The notes under the pieces are model-generated. The model was not told the DNA's origin. It saw nothing but the letters and a program-made list of their open reading frames with translations, and did no database searches. From Lachnospiraceae bacterium UBA1683 (lineage in GTDB: Bacteria > Bacillota > Clostridia > Lachnospirales > Lachnospiraceae), in contig DCKD01000040.1 of NCBI GenBank assembly GCA_002320245.1, positions 1 to 47,039 of the forward strand: DNA of 47,039 bases. Reading direction: 5' to 3'. Below are positions 23,532-30,296 of the stretch, piece after piece. Position 1 is the stretch's first letter, and every line of letters begins with the position of its first letter. The translations under genes and the position numbers were made by a program.

Positions 23532-24883
23532 TGCTAGATACAGTGCGGAGAGCATTTAAAGTAGAAGATGTTCGCAAGAGGCTTCTATACACGTTTTTGA
23601 TGCTTGTCGTTGTTAGACTTGGTTCCGAACTGCCGACACCAGGTGTGGATCCAACCTACATTCAGAATTTTTTCGCGAACCAGACCGGAGATGCATTCAA
23701 TTTTTTTGATGCATTTACCGGAGGTTCCTTTACCCAGATGTCGGTGTTTGCCCTGAGCATTACACCGTACATCACATCTTCTATTATTATGCAGCTTCTG
23801 ACAATCGCAATTCCAAAATTGGAAGAGATGCAGAAGGATGGCGCAGATGGAAGAAAGAAAATCGCAGCAATTACCCGTTATGTGACTGTAGCGCTTGCAC
23901 TGATTGAGTCTACTGCAATGGCAATTGGATTCGGACGGCAGGGACTGCTGGTTGAATACAATTTTGTAAATGCTGCAATTGTTGTATGTACGCTGACTGC
24001 CGGTTCTGCATTCCTTATGTGGATTGGGGAGCGTATCACGGAAAAAGGTGTCGGAAATGGTATTTCCATTGTACTTCTGATTAATATTATTTCCAGAGTA
24101 CCAAGTGATTTTGTAACACTGTATGAGCAGTTTATCAAGGGCAAGACACTTGCCAAAGGTTTGCTTTCTGCTGCAATTATTGCCGCAGTAATTCTTGTTG
24201 TCATCGTTTTTGTAGTTGTCCTGCAGAGCGGTGAGAGAAGAATCGCAGTACAGTATTCACAGAAGGTTCAGGGAAGAAAAACGTACGGAGGACAATCGAC
24301 GCACATTCCGCTGAAAGTAAATACAGCAGGTGTCATTCCGGTTATTTTCGCATCTTCACTGATGCAGTTCCCGATTGTCATTGCGCAGTTCCTCGGAAAA
24401 GGCAACGGCAGCGGAATCGGAAGCCATATTTTAAGGGCGATGAATTCTAATAACTGGTGTGATCCGGATAATTTAATATATTCAATCGGACTGGTTGTTT
24501 ATATCGTACTTACAATTTTCTTCGCATATTTTTATACATCGATTACATTCAACCCGTTGGAAATTGCAAACAACATGAAGAAAAGCGGCGGTTTTATCCC
24601 AGGGATCCGCCCGGGAAAACCAACCGTGGAATACCTGACAAAGATTTTGAATTATATTATCTTTATCGGTGCATGTGGACTGATAATTGTACAGGTTATC
24701 CCATATTTCTTTAATGGAGTATTTGGCGCAAATGTTTCATTCGGCGGTACATCAATTATTATTATTGTGGGCGTCGTACTTGAGACACTCAAACAGATTG
24801 AATCCCAGATGTTGGTACGAAACTACACAGGATTTTTGAATGCCAAGGGCGGTTCTATGAAGAACAGTTTTCTTGGATACTAA
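23531..24883 (+). CDS. secY: Preprotein translocase subunit SecY
   Basis: A 450-aa integral membrane channel of the Sec translocon with ten hydrophobic segments. GSELPTPGVDP, ALSITPYITSSIIMQLLTI (plug/TM2 region), the cytoplasmic loop ERRIAVQYSQKVQGRKTYGG, and IRPGKPTVEYL are conserved. It begins inside the rplO stop codon and depends on upstream translation. adk follows after 79 nt. Confidence 0.98.
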   Translation: MLDTVRRAFKVEDVRKRLLYTFLMLVVVRLGSELPTPGVDPTYIQNFFANQTGDAFNFFDAFTGGSFTQMSVFALSITPYITSSIIMQLLTIAIPKLEEMQKDGADGRKKIAAITRYVTVALALIESTAMAIGFGRQGLLVEYNFVNAAIVVCTLTAGSAFLMWIGERITEKGVGNGISIVLLINIISRVPSDFVTLYEQFIKGKTLAKGLLSAAIIAAVILVVIVFVVVLQSGERRIAVQYSQKVQGRKTYGGQSTHIPLKVNTAGVIPVIFASSLMQFPIVIAQFLGKGNGSGIGSHILRAMNSNNWCDPDNLIYSIGLVVYIVLTIFFAYFYTSITFNPLEIANNMKKSGGFIPGIRPGKPTVEYLTKILNYIIFIGACGLIIVQVIPYFFNGVFGANVSFGGTSIIIIVGVVLETLKQIESQMLVRNYTGFLNAKGGSMKNSFLGY

Positions 24884-24962
24884 TTAAAATAGTTAGCTCG
24901 TTGTGCTTTGCCCTTTTGGGGATAAGTACGGCGGGTTAATGTGCTATTCGGAGGTATATGAT

Positions 24963-25607
24963 ATGAAAATTATTATGTTAGGTGCTCCAGGAGCAGGAAA
25001 AGGTACACAGGCAAAGAAAATCTCAGAAAAATATCAGATTCCGCATATTTCTACGGGGGATATTTTCAGGGCAAATATTAAAAATGGTACGGAACTTGGG
25101 CAGAAAGCCAAGACTTATATGGATAAGGGCCTGCTGGTTCCGGACGAGCTGGTTGTCGATCTTGTGGTAGACCGTGTGAATCAGGATGATTGTACGAATG
25201 GATATGTGCTGGATGGCTTTCCGAGAACAATCCCGCAGGCAGAGGCATTGGATAAGGCTCTTTCAGAGTTAAACCAGAAAGTAGATTATGCAATTAATGT
25301 AGAAGTACCGGATGAAAATATTGTAAGGCGTATGTCAGGAAGAAGAGCATGTGTGGACTGCGGATCTACATATCATTTAGTATATGCGCCTACAAAAGAA
25401 GAGGGCATCTGTGATAAATGCGGCGGAACACTGATACTCAGGGATGATGACAAGCCGGAGACGGTAACAAAGCGTCTTGGCGTATACCATGAGCAGACAC
25501 AGCCGCTGATTGAATATTATACAAAATCCGGTATTCTGAAGGAAGTCGATGGCACAATTGATATCAATGATGTGTTTGGAGAGATTGTAAAGATTCTGGG
25601 AGAATAG
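24963..25607 (+). CDS. adk: Adenylate kinase
   Basis: A 214-aa enzyme interconverting ATP and AMP with two ADP. The P-loop GAPGAGKGTQAKKI is N-terminal and DGFPRTIPQAEALD is the core motif. The long-form LID has four cysteines (CVDCGSTYH...CDKCGG) expected to bind zinc. The start at 24963 follows GGAGG; the longer frame from 24903 has none. The neighbouring map gene normal for Firmicutes is missing: the KOW gene starts 4 nt after this stop. Confidence 0.97.
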   Translation: MKIIMLGAPGAGKGTQAKKISEKYQIPHISTGDIFRANIKNGTELGQKAKTYMDKGLLVPDELVVDLVVDRVNQDDCTNGYVLDGFPRTIPQAEALDKALSELNQKVDYAINVEVPDENIVRRMSGRRACVDCGSTYHLVYAPTKEEGICDKCGGTLILRDDDKPETVTKRLGVYHEQTQPLIEYYTKSGILKEVDGTIDINDVFGEIVKILGE

Positions 25608-25611
25608 ACCG

Positions 25612-25845
25612 ATGTTGATGGAACCGGGAATGCTTGCAAAATCAAAAGCGGGACGGGATAAAGACTGTATATATGTCATAATTTCTGTCAATGATGAATA
25701 TGTATATCTGGCTGACGGGGAGAGACGCTCCGTCAGCAATCTGAAAAAAAAGAACAGACGCCACGTACAGATTATATATAAGAAGAGATGCGCGTCTGTA
25801 TCGGATGACGAAGTAATCAGAAAGACAATCAGAGAGTATTGTTAA
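25612..25845 (+). CDS. KOW-domain RNA-binding protein (L14e/L27e-like)
   Basis: A 77-aa protein of the kind annotated as KOW-domain or L14E/L6E/L27E-like in Clostridia. GMLAKSKAGRDKDCIYVIIS and the basic VSNLKKKNRRHVQIIYKK are visible. It starts 4 nt after the adk stop, with GGGAGA inside the adk end as ribosome site. Role in ribosome assembly is inferred from family and position only. Confidence 0.85.
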   Translation: MLMEPGMLAKSKAGRDKDCIYVIISVNDEYVYLADGERRSVSNLKKKNRRHVQIIYKKRCASVSDDEVIRKTIREYC

Positions 25846-25880
25846 AGTAGTAAAGTGCGAAAAGCACGGGAGGATTTAAT

Positions 25881-26099
25881 ATGTCAAAAGCTGACGTAAT
25901 CGAAATTGAAGGAGTCGTAGTTGAAAAACTTCCAAACGCAATGTTCAAGGTAGAGCTCGAAAATGGCCACATCGTTCTTGCGCATATCAGCGGAAAACTC
26001 CGTATGAATTTCATTAAGATTTTACCAGGAGACAAGGTAACACTGGAAATGTCTCCATATGACCTCAGCAAGGGAAGAATTGTTTGGAGAGATAAATAA
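25881..26099 (+). CDS. infA: Translation initiation factor IF-1
   Basis: A 72-aa OB-fold factor that occupies the A site during initiation. The sequence is typical: MSKADVIEIEGVVVEKLPNA, HIVLAHISGKLRMNFIKILP and ends GRIVWRDK. GGGAGG precedes it. A further promoter lies immediately downstream, before rpmJ. Confidence 0.98.
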   Translation: MSKADVIEIEGVVVEKLPNAMFKVELENGHIVLAHISGKLRMNFIKILPGDKVTLEMSPYDLSKGRIVWRDK

Positions 26100-26107
26100 A
26101 AAAGGTG

Positions 26108-26137
26108 TTGACTTTGAATGACACTTGGTGTTATACT
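26108..26137 (+). promoter_or_regulatory. Internal promoter before rpmJ
   Basis: TTGACT and TATACT are separated by 18 bp, about 80 bp before rpmJ. It would allow rpmJ-rpsM-rpsK-rpsD-rpoA-rplQ to be transcribed separately from the S10/spc genes. Confidence 0.7.
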
Positions 26138-26217
26138 ATGAAGTGGTTGTTTTTGGATAGGTGTGCCCAAAAACGAAGTGACCAAAGTTTCAGCAAAGGA
26201 TGGAAGGAGGATTTGAC

Positions 26218-26331
26218 ATGAAGGTTAGATCATCAGTAAAACCAATTTGTGAAAAATGCAAGATTATTAAGAGAAAAGGAAGTATCAGAGTAATCTGCGA
26301 AAATCCGAAGCACAAACAGAGACAGGGCTAG
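26218..26331 (+). CDS. rpmJ: 50S ribosomal protein L36
   Basis: A 37-aa protein beginning MKVRSSVKPICEKCKIIKRK. Three Cys plus His (CEKC...C...H) form the zinc ribbon of the C+ form. AAGGAGG lies 8 nt upstream. It is followed by a 572-nt non-coding spacer before rpsM, very unlike the usual tight junction. Confidence 0.97.
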   Translation: MKVRSSVKPICEKCKIIKRKGSIRVICENPKHKQRQG

Positions 26332-26903
26332 GCACTTAGCGGAAGCGGGCTGTTCAGTACAGTCTGAGGTTAGTGCAAGGCTTGTTTGAAGGCGTTTGGA
26401 GAAGTTTTTTCGGATTTGGTGATTCGGACTTCCCAGTGAAAATACCGGAAAACAGGTGTCGAAATTGTGTTAATGAATTAGGCGGCTGACAGGGGACACG
26501 CCAGGAGGTGTGTGCACCTGTTTAATATACAGTAAGGATACATCAGGCATCTATCTAGGGTACCGTTAGAGCCGGTGTTCACAGCATCTGACCGAGGGAT
26601 GGACTGTCATTCACAGCAGGAAATCCGGTTTGCAAGAACTGTCAGAATGCAATTGTATATTGCTTATAATACCCGGAAGGCTGCGTTCGGATGACGTACC
26701 GGGAAAGGACGTATATACGTGAGTATATGCGTCTGGGCTGAGAAATACCAGAGGCAGAGGAAGATTCCTGGCATCAGGTTTGGGAGAACCCCACAAGGTA
26801 TACGGAATCGGCGTTCACAGGAAACCCGTGAAAGACCTCGTCAAGTGTTTACGGCCCCAGTTTAGGACAATATTAAAAATGATTCAAAATGGAGGAAAGA
26901 CAC
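26332..26903 (+). ncRNA. Long structured spacer between rpmJ and rpsM
   Basis: A 572-nt gap without a credible protein frame. Strong local helices are present: GACGTATATAC-GTGA-GTATATGCGTC (26708-26733, an 11-bp stem with a GNRA loop) and CCCGG (26672-26676) with CCGGG (26699-26703). A CCGT/ACGG-type hairpin lies near 26826-26853. The first 50 nt resemble the start of the rpsK-rpsD spacer. No group I or II intron core, T-box, RNase P, tmRNA or known riboswitch signature was recognised. A cotranscribed structured RNA or decayed insertion are both possible. Confidence 0.5.
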
Positions 26904-27272
26904 ATGGCTCGTATTGCAGGTGTAGACTTACCAAGAGACAAACGTGTAGAAATCGGTTTAACTTATATTTATGGAATTGGAAGAACAAGTGCGAACCGTA
27001 TCTTAGCAGAGGCAGGAATTGATCCAAGCACTCGTGTAAGAGATTTGACAAGTGAAGATGTAAAGAAAATCAGTGAAGTTATCGACGCAACACAGGTTGT
27101 AGAAGGTGACCTCAGAAGAGAGATTCAGTTAAACATCAAGAGATTGAAAGAAATCGGATGCTATCGTGGAATCCGTCACAGAAAAGGACTTCCGGTACGT
27201 GGACAGAAGACTAAGACAAACGCAAGAACATGTAAAGGTCCTAAGAGAACTGTAGCAAACAAGAAAAAATAA
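26904..27272 (+). CDS. rpsM: 30S ribosomal protein S13
   Basis: A 122-aa 30S head protein contacting the P-site tRNA. MARIAGVDLPRDKRVEIGLT and YRGIRHRKGLPVRGQKTKTN are diagnostic. The start is 26904, after GGAGGAAA; five codons upstream in frame overlap the ribosome site. rpsK follows after 30 nt. Confidence 0.98.
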   Translation: MARIAGVDLPRDKRVEIGLTYIYGIGRTSANRILAEAGIDPSTRVRDLTSEDVKKISEVIDATQVVEGDLRREIQLNIKRLKEIGCYRGIRHRKGLPVRGQKTKTNARTCKGPKRTVANKKK

Positions 27273-27302
27273 TTGAGAAATTAAGAAAGTAGGTTAGTTT
27301 AA

Positions 27303-27698
27303 ATGGCAAAGAAAGTTGCAAAAAAAGTAACAAAGAAACGTGTCAAGAAAAACGTTGAACGAGGACAGGCTCATATTCAGTCATCTTTTAATAATACAAT
27401 CGTAACATTAACAGATGCACAGGGAAATGCTCTTTCATGGGCAAGTGCAGGCGGTCTGGGATTTAGAGGTTCAAGGAAATCTACTCCATATGCAGCACAG
27501 ATGGCGGCTGAGACAGCAGCTAAGGCAGCATTAGTTCATGGTCTGAAGACTGTAGATGTATTCGTAAAAGGACCTGGTTCAGGAAGAGAAGCAGCAATCC
27601 GTGCATTGCAGGCTTGCGGAATTGATGTTGTAAGTATCAAGGACGTTACTCCGGTACCGCACAACGGATGCCGTCCACCGAAACGTAGAAGAGTCTAA
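27303..27698 (+). CDS. rpsK: 30S ribosomal protein S11
   Basis: A 131-aa platform protein. A very basic N-terminus (KKVAKKVTKKRVKKNVERGQ) precedes the core SSFNNTIVTLTDAQGNALSW and the C-terminal PVPHNGCRPPKRRRV. A 140-nt spacer carrying the GCACTTAGCG module follows. Confidence 0.98.
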   Translation: MAKKVAKKVTKKRVKKNVERGQAHIQSSFNNTIVTLTDAQGNALSWASAGGLGFRGSRKSTPYAAQMAAETAAKAALVHGLKTVDVFVKGPGSGREAAIRALQACGIDVVSIKDVTPVPHNGCRPPKRRRV

Positions 27699-27838
27699 GG
27701 ACAGAGCACTTAGCGCAGGCTAGCTGTTTAGAGTGGCCTGAGGTCAGTGTGGATCTTCTTCGGAACTTGGCGGAGGAATTTCAGGCTTGGTTTTGAAGAA
27801 CTACCTTAATTATAGAAAAAATCAGGAGGAAGCGAAAT
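27699..27838 (+). promoter_or_regulatory. Spacer between rpsK and rpsD with shared module
   Basis: GCACTTAGCG (27706-27715) and CTGAGGTCAGTG some 25 nt later match the beginning of the rpmJ-rpsM spacer (26332 onward) in sequence and order. A GNCTGAGG...-like fold closed by GCACT/AGTG is possible in both. Position directly upstream of rpsD would suit an S4-type autoregulatory site, but no known S4 leader was recognised. Confidence 0.4.
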
Positions 27839-28432
27839 ATGGCAGTAAATAGAGTCCCAGTTCTTAAAAGATGCCGTTCATTAGGTATGGACCCAATCTA
27901 TTTAGGAATTAATAAAAAATCTAACAGACAGTTAAAAAGATCGAATAGAAAAATGAGCGAGTATGGTCTCCAGTTACGTGAGAAACAGAAAGCAAAATTT
28001 ATCTATGGTGTATTAGAGAAACCTTTCAGAAACTACTATGCAAAAGCAAAGCAGCAGGAAGGTATGACAGGTGAGAACCTGATGATTCTTCTGGAATCCA
28101 GACTGGACAACGTAATGTTCCGTATGGGATTCGCAAGAACAAGAAAAGAAGCAAGACAGATTGTTGACCACAAACATGTACTTGTAAACGGCAAGCAGGT
28201 AAATATCCCATCTTACCTTGTAAAGGCAGGAGATGTAATTGAAATCAAAGAAAAACACAAAGGAAGCCAGAGATACAAAGATATTCTCGAAGTAACAGGC
28301 GGAAACATGATTCCTGACTGGCTGGAAGTTGATGCAGAGAACCTGAAAGGTGAAGTAAAGGAACTTCCTAAGAGAGAAGCTATCGATGTTCCGGTTGACG
28401 AGATGCTGATTGTCGAGTTATATTCTAAATAA
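27839..28432 (+). CDS. rpsD: 30S ribosomal protein S4
   Basis: A 197-aa primary assembly protein and translational regulator of the alpha operon in several bacteria. The S4 RNA-binding domain is seen in LESRLDNVMFRMGFARTRKE and ARQIVDHKHVLVNGKQVNIP. The N-terminus MAVNRVPVLKRCRSLGMDP is the zinc-free short form. AGGAGG precedes it. Confidence 0.98.
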   Translation: MAVNRVPVLKRCRSLGMDPIYLGINKKSNRQLKRSNRKMSEYGLQLREKQKAKFIYGVLEKPFRNYYAKAKQQEGMTGENLMILLESRLDNVMFRMGFARTRKEARQIVDHKHVLVNGKQVNIPSYLVKAGDVIEIKEKHKGSQRYKDILEVTGGNMIPDWLEVDAENLKGEVKELPKREAIDVPVDEMLIVELYSK

Positions 28433-28491
28433 TAACTGGAATTGATATCGTATCCCTCAACATATTTGAACCCATAAGGAGGGTCTGTGTA

Positions 28492-29451
28492 GTGTTTGAT
28501 TTTAATAAACCGAATATTGAAATTACTGATATTTCAGAAGATAAAAAATATGGAAGATTTGTCGTAGAACCTCTGGAGAGAGGATACGGGATTACACTTG
28601 GTAACTCCATGAGAAGAATCATGCTTTCTTCTCTTCCGGGAGCTGCCGTAAGTTCCGTAAAGATTGACGGGGTTCTGCATGAATTCAGTTCCATTCCGGG
28701 TGTAAAAGAAGATGTGGCAGAGATTATCATGAATCTGAAATCCCTTGCAATCAAGAATACATCCGAATCTGACGAAGTGAAGACTGCTTATATCGAATTT
28801 GAAGGAGAGGGTGTTGTAACAGGCGCCGATATCCAGGCAGACTCTGATATTGAGATTATGAATCCTGAGCAGGTCATTGCTACTTTAAGCGGCGGCAAGG
28901 ACAGCAAGTTGTATATGGAACTTACAATTACAAAAGGCAGAGGATACGTGAGCGCAGACAAGAACAAGAGTGACGATTTACCGATTGGTGTAATTCCGAT
29001 TGACTCTGTATATACTCCGGTTGAGCGTGTAAACATGACGGTAGAAAATACGCGTGTAGGTCAGGTTACGGATTATGATAAGCTGACACTGGATGTATGG
29101 ACAAAGGGTACTTTGCTTCCGGACGAGGCTGTAAGCCTTGCGGCAAAGGTACTTAGCGAGCATCTGAAACTTTTCATTGATTTATCAGAAGTAGCGCAGG
29201 CTGCTGAAGTCATGATTGAGAAAGAAGATGACGAGAAAGAGAAAGTTCTTGAGATGAGCATCGACGAACTGGAGTTGTCGGTACGTTCCTACAACTGTTT
29301 GAAGAGAGCAGGAATCAACACAGTTGAAGAACTTACAAATAAAACATCAGAAGATATGATGAAAGTGCGTAATCTTGGACGCAAGTCCTTGGAAGAAGTA
29401 CTTGCTAAGCTTAAGGAACTTGGACTTGAGCTTAATTCTGGCGAAGAGTAG
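28492..29451 (+). CDS. rpoA: DNA-directed RNA polymerase subunit alpha
   Basis: A 319-aa subunit with the assembly domain (FVVEPLERGYGITLGNSMRR, SSLPGAAVSSVKIDGV) and the C-terminal HhH domain contacting UP elements (VRSYNCLKRAGINTVEEL, RNLGRKSLEEVLAKL). A GTG start at 28492 follows AGGAGGG. The rplQ gene follows after a 115-nt spacer with a long hairpin. Confidence 0.98.
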   Translation: MFDFNKPNIEITDISEDKKYGRFVVEPLERGYGITLGNSMRRIMLSSLPGAAVSSVKIDGVLHEFSSIPGVKEDVAEIIMNLKSLAIKNTSESDEVKTAYIEFEGEGVVTGADIQADSDIEIMNPEQVIATLSGGKDSKLYMELTITKGRGYVSADKNKSDDLPIGVIPIDSVYTPVERVNMTVENTRVGQVTDYDKLTLDVWTKGTLLPDEAVSLAAKVLSEHLKLFIDLSEVAQAAEVMIEKEDDEKEKVLEMSIDELELSVRSYNCLKRAGINTVEELTNKTSEDMMKVRNLGRKSLEEVLAKLKELGLELNSGEE

Positions 29452-29459
29452 GCTGGAGT

Positions 29460-29524
29460 GCTTAATATTAGATATTTGTCCGGTAAGCCCGATGTGCGTG
29501 GACAAAGCATTTGATTAATAAGCC
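29460..29524 (+). ncRNA. Hairpin in the rpoA-rplQ spacer
   Basis: TTTGTCC (29475-29481) pairs perfectly with GGACAAA (29500-29506), extended outward by GCTTA near 29460 with TAAGC near 29519. It has no T-run, so it is not a terminator. It may be an RNA-processing or regulatory site. Confidence 0.4.
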
Positions 29525-29566
29525 CGAAGACGCATAACCAAATGTATAAGATGGAGGATAAGAATA

Positions 29567-30103
29567 ATGGCAAAGTATAGAAAACTCGGCAGAACATCTG
29601 CTCAGAGAAAAGCCTTAATCAGGAATCAGGTAACAGCTCTGCTGAACAATGGTAAGATTATTACAACAGAAGCAAAAGCAAAAGAAATCCGTAAAGAAGC
29701 TGAAAAGCTGATTGCGCTTGCCGTAAGAGAGAAGGATAACTTCGAAGAGGTTACCGTAAAAGCCAAAGTTGCCCGCAAGGACAAAGATGGTAAGAGAGTA
29801 AAAGAAGTTGTTGATGGAAAGAAAGTAACAGTTTACGATGAAGTTGATAAGACAATCAAAAAAGATATGCCTAGCAGACTTCATGCAAGAAGAGAAATGA
29901 ACAAAGTTCTCTACACTGTAACTGATGTTCCGAAGACAGCAGCAGGCAAAAAGAAAAATACAAAATCTGTAGATGTAGCTGAAAAGCTTTTCTCAGAGAT
30001 TGCTCCAAAGTATGCAGACCGCAATGGTGGTTATACAAGAATTGTAAAAATCGGCCAGCGTAAAGGTGATGCAGCGATGGAAGTACTGATTGAGTTAGTT
30101 TAA
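29567..30103 (+). CDS. rplQ: 50S ribosomal protein L17, long form
   Basis: L17 with a normal core: MAKYRKLGRTSAQRKALIRN at the start, IAPKYADRNGGYTRIVKIGQ and RKGDAAMEVLIELV at the end. At 178 aa it is about 50 residues longer than usual; residues 58-102 (VTVKAKVARKDKDGKRVKEV and on) form a charged insert between the conserved LALAV-type helix and SRLHARREM. The insert is in frame with operon-like codon use, so it looks genuine. Last gene of the cluster, followed by a terminator. Confidence 0.96.
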   Translation: MAKYRKLGRTSAQRKALIRNQVTALLNNGKIITTEAKAKEIRKEAEKLIALAVREKDNFEEVTVKAKVARKDKDGKRVKEVVDGKKVTVYDEVDKTIKKDMPSRLHARREMNKVLYTVTDVPKTAAGKKKNTKSVDVAEKLFSEIAPKYADRNGGYTRIVKIGQRKGDAAMEVLIELV

Positions 30104-30129
30104 TTAGGTTTTATTCAATAAGAATGCGG

Positions 30130-30163
30130 AAAGAGTGAAGACAAAAGTGTTCACTCTTTTTTG
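30130..30163 (+). terminator. Terminator of the ribosomal supercluster
   Basis: AAGAGTGAA pairs with TTCACTCTT around a short loop, followed by TTTTTT. It lies 27 bp after the rplQ stop and closes the whole S10-spc-alpha transcript. Confidence 0.9.
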
Positions 30164-30194
30164 TGCAAAAATGACAAAGGATGTCAAATGACCA

Positions 30195-30237
30195 ACGTTA
30201 ATATTTTAACAAAATGCTATTGACAAATATTTAACGA
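30195..30237 (+). promoter_or_regulatory. Two putative Rex operator boxes upstream of adhE
   Basis: Two 18-bp sites resemble the clostridial Rex consensus TTGTTAA-N4-TTAACAA: ACGTTAATATTTTAACAA (30195-30212) and TTGACAAATATTTAACGA (30220-30237). The second covers the -35 box. Rex releases DNA at high NADH/NAD ratio, which would derepress the alcohol-forming AdhE. The match is by eye; no rex gene is in the window. Confidence 0.6.
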
Positions 30238-30248
30238 AAATGTATACT
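30220..30248 (+). promoter_or_regulatory. adhE promoter
   Basis: A perfect TTGACA and TATACT lie 17 bp apart with TG directly before the -10. The spacing and sequence predict a strong promoter, restrained by the overlapping Rex-like boxes. Confidence 0.85.
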
Positions 30249-30296
30249 TGTAATTGAAAAAAAGAAAAACATTCAATTGCAGGAGGAAAGATTGAA

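Noticed and set aside
26556..26590. Group II intron domain V in the rpmJ-rpsM spacer (GAGCCGGTG...).
   Set aside because: The GAAA-type loop, catalytic triad pairing and 5' GTGYG boundary are missing.
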